Below, piece after piece: positions 34,020-43,095 of a stretch of DNA of 64,000 nt. The notes below the pieces were generated by a model. That model saw nothing but the letters and a program-made list of their open reading frames with translations. It searched no databases and was not told the origin of the DNA. This DNA comes from Prorocentrum cordatum. Lineage: Eukaryota; Sar; Dinophyceae; Prorocentrales; Prorocentraceae. The DNA is taken from positions 1,238,305-1,302,304 of the forward strand of contig CAUYUJ010006335.1 of assembly GCA_963575745.1 (NCBI GenBank), given 5' to 3'. The stretch's first letter is position 1. Each line of letters starts with the position of its first letter. Made by a program: the position numbers and the translations under genes.

Positions 34020-35377
34020 TTCTAGCCTCGGCTCCAGAGATCACAGCCACGGCTACTGCAGATACGGAGCTGAACGACCAGGACGAGAGCTTCCAGACGG
34101 ACGGCGACTACACCTTCGACAATGAAGATGGGCAGGCTGTTGATGACGTGGGAATGTTCGCAGGGGCTCTCGAAGCAGCGGTGACAGTCAAAAAGACGGC
34201 CAAAAAGAAAGGCAAGCAACGAGCTCGCGTTCCTCAGAACAAGAAGGGCCCCCTCGCCTTCGAGAATGCCGCTCGGGGGCCCCCAGTGTCGAGAACCTGC
34301 TTGGGCTCTGGCACGCTGGAAGTACCTCTGCGGCTTCTCGTTCACGCAGTTCAGGACAACACCAACGTGTGCTACATCAAGGAGGTGGAGCCCTTTCTTG
34401 TGAAGGTGCGGCTCAAGAGGCTTCCGTTTGCCACGGCGGCCGAGCGTGACATCACCCTTGCAGCGGAGTTAGACCACATGTGCTTCGTTGAGAGGGCTTC
34501 TGTTTCAAGAGGAGCTCGATTGTACCATGGGCTGGTCCACCTGTTTCCAGAGTGGAAGTCCGAGCTGCCGATCTCCTTGCGTGCCTTGCATAGCTGGGAG
34601 AAGTTCCAGGAGTCCTGGGAAGGTGGCCCAGCCTCTGCCGAAGCAATCTATTTCATATCATCCCAGGCGATCAAATCAGGCCACGTAGACGAAGGGATAG
34701 CATTTCTTGTAGCGTACGATTGTTATCTTCGAGAACAGGATTGGTTGCAGCTGAGGGGTGAAGACGTTCATGTTAGTGGAAAAACGTATTCCAATGATCT
34801 GCCAAGGGACGACACTCAGCATGCGGCTGGTGGAATCAAAGTGGCGCTACTGCTGGGACGGAGACACCGGGGTGAAAGCGTCAAGACAGGTCAGGAGCAA
34901 GGAGTTGCAATTGACAGCGGTCTTCTCTCACATATCTTAGCGGAGCGTGTCAGGCAGATCAAACCAACCGACAAGGTCTTCAATACCACAGCTGCCAAAG
35001 CGACCTCAGTCTGGAGAGGCATCCAATCCAAGTTCGGACAGGAGTGGATCGGACCGATGCATACGTTGAGACACAGCGGACCGAGCTACGACATCCTGCA
35101 CAAAAGACGCTCAATTCAAGAAGTTCAGAGACGCGGACGGTGGACACAGGCCAAGTCGATGGCCAGGTATGCTAAGCCACATTCTCTTATCGTTCATGAC
35201 GCACGGTTACCTGCGAAGATTAAGGACGCGGGCCGTAGGGCCCTTCATGATCTGAGCTCGACGCTGAAGAGCATCCCCACTCAGAGCCCATGGCGATCCG
35301 CAGCATCGCGGGGCTTGACATATATCGCAGGATCTGACGCCGGCCAGGCCATGGAGCCCGTGGACCCGGCAGCCTGA
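34016..35377 (+). CDS. Tyrosine recombinase of the YR retrotransposon
   Basis: 453 codons. The ATG at 34016 overlaps the pol stop as ATGA, so reinitiation after pol is likely. The N-terminal part is acidic then Lys-rich (KKTAKKKGKQRARVPQNKKG), the rest is the catalytic fold. Recognisable residues: Arg of box I in LQLRGEDV (34754), HTLRHSG (His 35060, Arg 35069, His 35072), RRGRW, and the nucleophile Tyr in MARYAK (35168). This is the full tyrosine-recombinase signature, as in DIRS-order elements, which use it to insert a circular DNA copy. No stop or shift, so the enzyme may be active. Confidence 0.88.
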   Translation: MILASAPEITATATADTELNDQDESFQTDGDYTFDNEDGQAVDDVGMFAGALEAAVTVKKTAKKKGKQRARVPQNKKGPLAFENAARGPPVSRTCLGSGTLEVPLRLLVHAVQDNTNVCYIKEVEPFLVKVRLKRLPFATAAERDITLAAELDHMCFVERASVSRGARLYHGLVHLFPEWKSELPISLRALHSWEKFQESWEGGPASAEAIYFISSQAIKSGHVDEGIAFLVAYDCYLREQDWLQLRGEDVHVSGKTYSNDLPRDDTQHAAGGIKVALLLGRRHRGESVKTGQEQGVAIDSGLLSHILAERVRQIKPTDKVFNTTAAKATSVWRGIQSKFGQEWIGPMHTLRHSGPSYDILHKRRSIQEVQRRGRWTQAKSMARYAKPHSLIVHDARLPAKIKDAGRRALHDLSSTLKSIPTQSPWRSAASRGLTYIAGSDAGQAMEPVDPAA

Positions 35378-35519
35378 GACGCGGCGGCGTGCCAAGCACT
35401 GTGGCCTCCCGCCTTGAGCAAAAATTGTCTCCTCCCCCTTCTCCTCATTCTTATATATCAGTGCTGACGCACCCACCCCCCCAGTCCCAGTCTTTAAGTG
35501 AGAACCCGAGGTTGCGGGG

Positions 35520-35677
35520 TGAGGGGTGTTTTTCTTGGGCCTGTGCCTCTCGCGGCTGCTGGGGCCCAGGCTCTCGCCGACAGCGGCGAGCGAAACCTTC
35601 CGATCGGTGTGCTGCGCGAGCCGAGGGTAGTGTGAAAAAAGGATCCCGTCTGGCCATCTTGGAGCTCGTTCTCAGAA
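35520..35677 (+). repeat. Split direct repeat B1
   Basis: First copy of the B repeat, directly abutting A2. Nearly identical to 35881-36038; core GCGGCTGCTGGGGCCCAGG, ending in CTCGTTCTCAGAA. Confidence 0.9.
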
Positions 35678-35858
35678 TACATGTTTGTTAACGGGCTTTC
35701 TTAGAGAGCTCTAGGTGCAGGGCGTGTGTAGCGCTCGGGGCCTAGAGGCCCTGGGCGCTTGACCCCCCCCCCCCCCTCGGGCCTGAGAGACTGGAGGGGG
35801 TGGGGCAGCATGCATAGCAGGTGCAGAATAAATGTCCATAACGTATTGGCTCTAGATT
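35677..35858 (+). repeat. Split direct repeat A2
   Basis: Right copy of the A repeat, fused to B1. Differs from A1 at about seven positions and in the length of a C-run near 35763-35776. Confidence 0.9.
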
Positions 35859-35880
35859 CCCATCCCAACCCTCCCTTTTT

Positions 35881-36038
35881 TGAGGGTGTGTTTTTCTCGG
35901 GCCTGTGCCTCTCGCGGCTGCTGGGGCCCAGGCTCTCGCCGACAGCGGCGAGCGAAACCTTCCGATCGGTGTGCTGCGCGAGCCGAGGGTAGTGTGAAAA
36001 AGGATCCCGTCTGGCCATCTTGGAGCTCGTTCTCAGAA
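35881..36038 (+). repeat. Split direct repeat B2, right end of element
   Basis: Second copy of the B repeat. It ends CTCGTTCTCAGAA and is followed by GCGATGTTTCTC, which continues the target sequence left of A1. Confidence 0.9.
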
Positions 36039-36040
36039 GC

Positions 36041-37600
36041 GATGTTTCTCAGAGCGGCAGGAGACTGGCTCAAGGACCCTGAGTTGGCGGAGGCCATCAG
36101 AGGGCACGCGCGGAGCCAATCCGAGGGCGTCGACGCGGCAGAGCCGGGGGGGCGCGCCCTCGATGGCAGCGAAGGGGCCGGCCGTTGAGTCTGAGCAACG
36201 TCCTCACTTGCTACTGCCACCTCAGGCACCTCGGGCCCCGCGTTTCGCGCGCGCCCGCGGAGGCGCAGAACTTACTTTTGGATGCGCAGGTGGGCGCCGA
36301 GACTGCCCAGCAGCAGCTGTCGGCTCGGCGCGCGCACGCGGGCGTAGGAACAGGGTCAAAGACTGCGCGGCTCGAGACACCGGGCCCGGCGTTCGCCCGG
36401 GGGAGGCAGAGGCGCGCGCGGAAGCAGCAGGCGCGCCCGGGGAGTGAGCAGCGCCGGGGGACGCCCTGCAGGCTTGAGAGAGGGAAGAGCCGGGGCCCAG
36501 CGGCCACGACGGGGCGAGTGGCCCCGCGCGGGCGTCGCCCACGTTCGCCGAGGGGCCTCGCCGAAGTCGTCGACCATCGGCGCCCTTGGATGCGCGCGCG
36601 GCTCGCGCCCAGGCCATTCCCCCCAACGTCGCCCCCGGACAGCGCCTCGCCAGCTGCGGCCGAAGCCGGCCATCAGCGCGCCTGCCAGGCGAGCACCGCG
36701 GCAGCCTGCGCCAGGCGCAGGAGGGGCGCCGGCAGCTGCGGCAGCCGCTTCGGAGTCGCAAATTTCGGTGACACCAGGGCCGTCTTCTGCGCCGAGGCCC
36801 CGCAGCGTCGAGCCTAATCTGGCTGGGCGGGGGCCGCGGGCGGCGCGCGCGGTCGCGAGAGACGGCCCGCTCCCAGACGGCAGCTGGGTTGCAGTTGCGG
36901 GCGAGGTGTTCCGCAAGAGCAAGTGCACCACGCAGGTGGGCAAGTTCGACTTGCGCCCTGACAGCGCGCTCGACATCGCCGCGGGGCGGGACTTGGAGGC
37001 CCCGGAGCAACGGCAGAAGCCCGACAACGTGCAAGGGCAGATCTGGCCGCGGCCCGGTTCCCCTCCGGAACCGACGGCGCAGAGGCGACGTCGGTGCGGG
37101 CGCGCGGGGCGCGCGCGGATTCCCGGCGCGATGTCCGCTGCGCTGGAAGCAGATCGACGCTGGTCGACCACGCGAGCACCGAGGCGGCGCGGCGCTCTTG
37201 CTGGGTCCGCGCGCGCAGTCGGTGCTGGAGCAGCCAAATGTGTTTTGGGCGCGCGTCGACGAGCGCGGGGCGGCGCAGCCGCCAGAGAAGGCAGTCGCGA
37301 GCGGGCGGCGGAGGGGGCCGTTTGGCCGAGAAGCTCGCCGCCTGCGAGTATGGGAACGGACCAGGTCCCAAGGCGGCAGGGGCGAGTGGGCGCACGCCCG
37401 CGCTGGTAGGCGCGGCGCGGCATGGCCTCTGGCGGCAGCTCCAGAAAGACGGGGAGCTGTCGCTGCCCTCCCTTGAACCGCGGGGTCACCAGCCACGGCC
37501 CCGCAGAGTGTCCGGTAGAAGGCCTAGCGAAGTTCTACGACGACGTCCCCAGTAGCCTGTTGCCAACGCTGTCGGCGAGGAAGGCGAGAGTCACGGAGTA
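36041..37600 (+). other. GC-rich coding-like flank, unresolved
   Basis: The first part (MFLRAAGDWLKDPELAEAIR) reads as protein up to a stop near 36187 and is in frame with the sequence left of the retrotransposon. The remainder is very GC-rich and open on both strands with Ala/Arg/Gly/Pro translations. A short more protein-like segment (VFRKSKCTTQVGKFDLRPDS) occurs near 36905-36965. No family recognised. Confidence 0.3.
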
Positions 37601-37744
37601 GATTTCTCGAGTGTTCTCCGGCGCACGAGATGGCAGGGCCCGTTCAAGCATGGCGCGCATGCGGCGGCACTACCACGTGGAGAGTCTCAATTTTTCTAAT
37701 TGACATCATGGCAACCAGGAGGCTGGCGCGAGCCACCCCAGTTC

Positions 37745-38960
37745 GCGTGAAGATGATGGTGATGGCCTTGAGTGGGGCGCATTTCCATGCGCCCTTTGCG
37801 CGATAGATGTGCGTCCGTTCCCCAGTGGAAGATATCACGCTAGGAATGGTAGGAAAGCTCCTTCGCACCGGTTACTGCACTCGCGACGCGGGGAACCAAC
37901 GGGACAATTTCTTCAATGACCTCATTACCAAGCTTGGCTGCGACACTTGCGTGTCAAACCCATGCTTGCACGGGCGCCGGAACGGGCTGTCAGTTGAGCG
38001 GAGGCACGGCGACGATCTTGCTTTCGTTGGTCAAGCGGTCCACGTGAACAGTTGGCTCAGCGGGCCCAGCAAGCATGCGACTTTTGAAGGAGAGAGGCTT
38101 GCTTGGACTTTAAGATGGCGACGACACGCACACGCGCGCGCACGCACACGCACACGCACGCACAGTCATCACATTCTTCAGCTGGCTGGTATGTATATTC
38201 GTACACAGCGTTGTGCCGACGACCACAGACGAGCCTGACCAATGACACATGGACCTTCTAGTTGGCCGCCTTGGAGTGACTGGCGGAGAGATCACAGCAG
38301 TTGACACACCAGGCGAACGACGCGGCGACTACCACTCGGAGGGGCCACTCGCGGGCAGCCCCGTGGGTCTTTACAGGTCGTGTAGTACACGAATAGCATG
38401 CAGAGCGGCAGATGTGCCGCATCATCCGTTTTTTTTTTTTGCAAATCGGTTAGCTCGTGAGATCACTAAGCTTATCTTGGCAGTTCCAAGTGCATGGGCC
38501 GGTGGCGTATGTGGACGACGGATTGTAAATTGGCGACGACACCCACGGATTTCGAATCATTGCGTTGTTTTGTAAAAGTGATAGGCAGTCATTGCTTGCG
38601 GAGTTCGGCCCCCGCACAAACAAGCCCAGTTTTTCTGTCGTTGGGAAAAGCAGAGTTCGTGGCGAACGTCGAGGGAGGGAACCATTCCTTGGGCATGCAG
38701 TCCAAGGCCTTGGACTTCGATGCTGAGCTGCGGATCTGGCTCCGGACAGACAGCACCGTTTCAAAATGGATTGTTTCCCAGATCTGCCCCAGCAAGGTGC
38801 GCCACTTTGACACGTCGTTCTTGTGGGCACCAACAAGGCAAAGGTAGTATTCAAATGTGCGCAGTGGACGGCGAAACCAATGTAACTGACACTCGCACCG
38901 AAGATGTGCAGGAAGTTTTAATCGTACGCTTCATGGGAGGCATGGGATTCGATGTCGGCG
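37745..38960 (+). pseudogene. Decayed copia-type pol (RT and RNase H)
   Basis: Four fragments in different frames follow the order of a Ty1/copia pol. ALSGAHFHAPFAR near 37760 matches the RT block with Tyr/His-Phe-His-Ala-Pro; after a TAG, 37807-38130 carries CTRDAGNQRDNF, SNPCLHG and the active-site block RRHGDDLAFVG; 38249-38575 carries GLYRS...DVPHHPFFFFANRLARE, the linker found between copia RT and RNase H; 38494-38847 carries GKAEFVANVEGG, RTDSTVS and KVRHFDTSFLW of copia RNase H. A CA microsatellite (about 38125-38163) interrupts the RT. Stops and shifts make it a relic. Confidence 0.8.
38125..38163. repeat. CA/CG dinucleotide repeat
   Basis: Alternating CACACG/CGCGCG units inside the decayed copia pol. 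Confidence 0.85.
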
Positions 38961-39284
38961 GTTACGGGGAAGAGGGCCGAGTTCAGACGGATGATGTTTT
39001 GACACGGGACGGAATTATTATATTTAGTCGTTCGTGCGTGCTATTGTTATACAGTAAGAACAAAAATGTTCGGGATCCATTGGAACATGTGCACTGGCCA
39101 TGTGCACACACACATGATTCATGTTAGCAGGGGGTGAAATCACTCCCCATCTCCCCACGTATGCTGCTTATCATGTTTTATCCTCTCCTTTGTTCTGCAC
39201 AGTTTTGCATTTCATCGCCGCTTTAGTAACATCGAAGAGAAGTTATCCGATCGTTTGGCTCATTCCGCCGGCCGGTACTGTGCC

Positions 39285-40071
39285 ATCGCAGGCGTTTGCC
39301 TGTTGTTCGTGGCCTCCTGGGGCCTCTCGGGGGCCGTCTGGGGCCTATTGGAGCTTCTTCTGAGCCTCTTGGGGGCATCACGGGGCCTGGGGCTTCCTGG
39401 GCTGTTTTGGGGGCCTCTTGGGGCCTCCTGGGGGCCTGTTGAGGCGGAAGGCTCGAATTGGTGGTTCGCGTTACCCGATTTGGGCCTTTCTTGGAGCCGT
39501 CTTGGGGCCGTCTTCGGGCCCTCTTGGGCGCCTCTGGAGCTGTTTTGGGCCTCTCTTGGGGCTGTCTTGGGGCCCTCTTGGGCGAACTTGGGGCCCTGGT
39601 GATTTTTGAAGCCTCTTGGGCCGCGTTGGGGCGATCTTGGAAGCCTGTTGGGCCGTCTTGAAGCGCCTATAGGCTCCCAAGGCGAGAACGCCAAAAACCT
39701 TCAAAAACTAAAAGAAAACCGCTCATTCCTGCCTCTGTGGGCACTCTTGGGAGGTCTCTTGGGGCCTCTTGGGGGTCTCTTGGGGCCTCTCCGGGAGCCC
39801 CGCAGGTCCTCCAGGAGACTTGTTTTCTCTGCGCCTAGAGCTCGACATGTCTGTTCGGGTCCCTCGTCTGGGCCCACTCTTGGAGCCGTCTTGGGAGCCT
39901 CTTCGGCCCTATCCGAAGCCTCTGGGGCAGTCTTGGGGCTCTCTGAGGCCGTTTTGGACGATCTTGGAGGCCTCTTGGGCCGCGTTGGGGCGATCTTGGA
40001 AGCTTGTTGGGCCGTCTTGGAGCGCCTACAGGCTCCCAAGGCGAGAACGCCAAAAACCTTCAATAACTGCA
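39285..40071. repeat. ~11-bp-periodic GC repeat family, with 361-bp duplication
   Basis: The motif CTTGGGGCCGT and variants recur nearly every 11 bases, clearest at 39486-39595. A roughly 105-base block (GCCTCTTGGGCCGCGTTGGG to CCAAAAACCTTCAA) is present at about 39607-39711 and again at 39968-40070 with few changes. Related sequence occurs at 19150-20080 and 62330-62780. Confidence 0.8.
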
Positions 40072-40477
40072 GGAGTGCCCTTCGCTCGACTTGGAACGGC
40101 GGCGTCGCGGGAGGGGTGCGCGCAAGTGTGGGTGTGCGGGGGCGCGGGGGCGCGCGCGATCCCGACCCAAACACACGAGAGGGCGAGGCCACGGACCACG
40201 AAAGGCCCAGAGTTGCCGAGCCGCCAAGGCGCAGATGATGATGTTCAGGGCGCCTCTCCTTACTCAGGAGGGGGAAAAACACACACAGACACAATGAATC
40301 GTCGACTCCCAGGAAAATATTGGAAAATATTGAAAGTAGGGGGAGGGAAGACGGAAACCCAGAAGACACCAGACAATATAGGGGAATCTTGGGGTTTATG
40401 TATTTTCCCCAATCAGAGCTTGCTTCTGTAGGGGTCCTAGCGGATTCATATGGTTAGGTTAGGTTCGTCGCCGATTT

Positions 40478-40622
40478 TCGCGGCACGCCCGGGTGCCCAG
40501 GGGTGCTCGGGTGCTCGTGTGCTCTTGTGCCTGGGTGCCCAGGTGCCCGGGTGCCCGGGTGCCCGGGTGCCCGTCTGCCCGGGTGCTTGGGTGCCCAGGT
40601 GCCCGGGTGCCCAGGTGCCCGG
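40478..40622. repeat. 8-bp GGGTGCCC repeat
   Basis: Imperfect tandem copies of GGGTGCCC and AGGTGCCC. Confidence 0.9.
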
Positions 40623-40632
40623 TAACTCTATA

Positions 40633-40845
40633 TATAGCCCTATAGCCCTATAGCTTTGTAGCCCTATAGCCCTAATAGCCCTACAGCCTTCTAGCCCTAC
40701 AGCCCTATAGCCCTATAGCCCTACAGCCCCATAACCCTGTAGCCCAATAGCTCTATAGCCCTACGGCCCTGTAGCCCTGTAGCCCTATAGCCCCATAGCC
40801 TTAGCCCTATAGCCTTACAGCCCCATAGCCCTAAAGCCCGAAAAC
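40633..40845. repeat. 8-bp TAGCCCTA repeat
   Basis: Imperfect tandem copies of TAGCCCTA, CAGCCCTA and TAGCCCCA directly after the GGGTGCCC array. The unit length is the same (8 bases) though the sequence differs. Confidence 0.9.
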
Positions 40846-41104
40846 GATCATGATTGGGTTTTTTCTCCGGTATCATATTTTGTCCTTGGGCCCCTTCACT
40901 TACCCGGACCCACCACACACAAGTCTTCCCTGTTCGTGCAGCGGCTGGAGCGTTTGCCTCTGCTCCCGTGCTCTCCCGCGCAGGTCCGGATCCAGCGCTC
41001 GTTCGACGGTTGGTGAGACCACGCGGCTGGTGTCTGGGAGGGAGGGCTCCTCCACCTTTCCCTCCTCCCCCTCCTCTCAAGCAGTGGCGAAGCGTCCTGG
41101 CTCG

Positions 41105-41281
41105 CCTATAGGCCCACCAAATAATGTTCTAAGGACCTTTTGCGGTTCGCACGAAATGGTCTCAGAACATGTCTGGCTGGGGCTGTCGTGTTTCAACACG
41201 TCAAGTCTACGTTCTAAGAACACGGTTTTTTTCTTAGAATATGTGTGGGGTTCTAAGAACATTGCGTGGTAGGCCTATAGG
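41105..41281. mobile_element. MITE-like element, 177 bp
   Basis: The ends are inverted repeats of about 28 bases: left CCTATAGGCCCACCAAATAA... and right, reverse-complemented, CCTATAGGCCTACCACGCAA..., both continuing into ATGTTCT. The interior is AT-richer and has smaller palindromes (TTCTAAGAAC). No coding capacity. The outer CCTATAGG is itself palindromic and could be the target duplication or part of the terminal repeat. Confidence 0.75.
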
Positions 41282-41547
41282 AATGCCGCAACGGTCGGTC
41301 CCTGCTCAACTCCTCGCTGTCAAGGCACGAACGACATGGGTACGGAAAGAATGGGTACAATGCCCAACAGCAGATCCTGTTCATTTTAACCGGAACTCGT
41401 TGTCCGCGCCGCCGCGGCGTGTACATTTGAGACAGGATGCCGCCTGCCCAACAGCGGCCGCTGTTGGTTTGGGACATCATTTGTTATTGGGCCTTGTACC
41501 CATCTTTTCCGTACCCGTATCGGGCGTCCAAAAAGGCCAGGGCAGGA

Positions 41548-42030
41548 GGAGGAGGAGGAGGAGGACGAGGAGGAGAAGTCTGGATCTTGGGACTTCAGCG
41601 CGAAGGGGCCGAGGAGCAGAGAGGGCTCGGTCCACGGCTGCAGCTGCCTCGGGCGCGCCAGAGCGCCAAAGGCCGCAGTCCCCGTGTGTGGGACCTTGAA
41701 AACGGAGGAGGAGGAGGAGGAGGAGGAGGAGGAAGAGGAGGAGGAGGAGGAGGAGGAGGAGGAGGAGGAGGAGGAGGAGGAGGAGGAGGAGGAGGAGGAG
41801 GAGGAGGAGGAGGAGGAGGAGGAGGAGGAGGAGGAGGAGAGGAGGAGGAGGAGGAGGGAGGGAGGAGGAGGAGGAGGAGGAGGAGGAGAAGGGAAAGGAG
41901 GAGGAGGAGGAGGAGGAGGAAGGAGGAAGGAGGAAGGCCTTGAAAAACGGAGGAGGAGGAGGAGGGAGGAGGAGGGAGGAGAAAGGAGAAAGGAGGAGGA
42001 GGAGGAAGGAGGAAGGAGGTTTTCTTCCGC
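41548..42030. repeat. GGA array, longest in the window
   Basis: A pure GGA block of about 145 bases (near 41703-41850) with flanking imperfect GGAGGA/GGGA units extending to 42030. Poly-Gly, poly-Glu and poly-Leu frames are artefacts. Confidence 0.95.
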
Positions 42031-42504
42031 GGTTGCTCCAAGAAAAGCAGGAGCACGAGACGGGGCAGGCGCAGCAGGAGGGCGAACGCTGCGAACACCG
42101 TCGCCTGACCGTGAGGTGGGGCGCGGCCGTGGCCAGAGGGGGTTCGGGGGAGAGGACAGGGGAAGAGGATCTTGGCTGAGGAGAAGGCTGGCGAAGCCTC
42201 CCGTGGCCGACCCTGCCCGCAGGAGCTTTTGCTGATGGTTGTGAGGAGACGTCGTTGCGTGGAAATGGTCTGGATGATTCGAGGTTGGATTGAGCCAGAT
42301 GGGGCTGGGCCAACCCCGTTCTTAGACCCGAGTTCAGTATGCTTGCAGATAGGGCGCACGCGCCCCTCGTATGCCGTGCCAGCCCCTGCCTGCTACCATA
42401 CACCTGGCACCAGTGCCACACATCGAGGCAAGGGCAGAGCAGGACAAGGCAAGATGAGCCCCCCCTGGAGATATCCTCCCCTTCCTCCTCAAGGACAAAG
42501 TCTC

Positions 42505-42611
42505 TCCCTCCTCCTCCTCCTCCTCCTCCTCCTCCTCCTCCTCCTCCCTCCTCCTCCTCCTTCTCCTCCCTCCTCCTCCTCCTCCTCCTCCTCCTCCTCC
42601 TCCTCCTCCTC
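42505..42611. repeat. CCT array
   Basis: About 100 bases of CTC/CCT units on the plus strand, opposite in orientation to the GGA array 500 bases upstream. Confidence 0.95.
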
Positions 42612-42711
42612 GAGAACGGGGGATTGTGGAGTCGCAGGGGTTCAAAAGCGCGCGCGCGAGGGTTTCGCGCTGAGTTCGCGACTGTTTCTGTGCAAACTCT
42701 GCTCTGTGTCG

Positions 42712-42780
42712 TCCTCCTCCTCCTCCTCCTCCTCCTCCGCCCCCTCCTCCTCCTCCTCCTCCTCCTCCTCCTCCTCTCTT
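42712..42780. repeat. CCT array
   Basis: A second CCT array 100 bases after the first. The intervening segment is GC-mixed. Confidence 0.95.
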
Positions 42781-42944
42781 CCCCCTCCTGCTACCTCTCT
42801 GCCTTTTTTTTCTCCAGGCGCCCCCCCCCCAGGAAAAAAAAACTAAGAAGCAAAAACATGTGTTTTTTTTTCTGGGGGGGGGCGCCAGGAGAAAAAAAAA
42901 AGGAATGCGACGTGACCACATCTGCCCTCCCCCCTAGAAGGATT

Positions 42945-43095
42945 CCTATTGGACGCCCCCATAAGAAGGATTCACAGTACAATCCTCGACAGAAGGGTTC
43001 CTATCGAAACCCTCCACTGAATGATTCCTACCGAAATCCTCCACATGTGGATTCCTACTGAAACCCTCCACTGAATGATTCCTACTGAAATCCTC
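42945..43095. repeat. 27-bp minisatellite (nonapeptide if translated)
   Basis: Units GATTCCTACYGAAAYCCTCC plus seven bases repeat about five times directly before the hexanucleotide satellite. Plus-strand translation gives a GSYRNPPLN-like nonapeptide repeat. Confidence 0.85.

Larger units (their letters stand above)
28602..36038 (+). mobile_element. Tyrosine-recombinase retrotransposon with split direct repeats
   Basis: A 7.4-kb element with the order A1 (28602-28780), gag, pol, recombinase, B1 (35520-35677), A2 (35677-35858), B2 (35881-36038). A1/A2 and B1/B2 are direct repeats, which is the split-direct-repeat layout of PAT- and Ngaro-type elements of the DIRS order. These integrate by a tyrosine recombinase acting on a circular intermediate instead of an integrase. 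Gag and the recombinase are open; pol has one stop and one frameshift. A1 and A2 differ by roughly 4 percent, so the copy is not fresh. The outer edges both read CAGAAGC, and the B1/A2 joint and the empty target share CAGAA-N3-ATGTTT. Confidence 0.88.

Noticed and set aside
40633-40845. Telomere-like repeat
   Set aside because: The TAGCCCTA unit is 8 bases and does not match the TTTAGGG or TTAGGG telomere types; the array is internal.
41477-42421. Poly-Leu/poly-Pro minus-strand frame
   Set aside because: Product of the GGA array.
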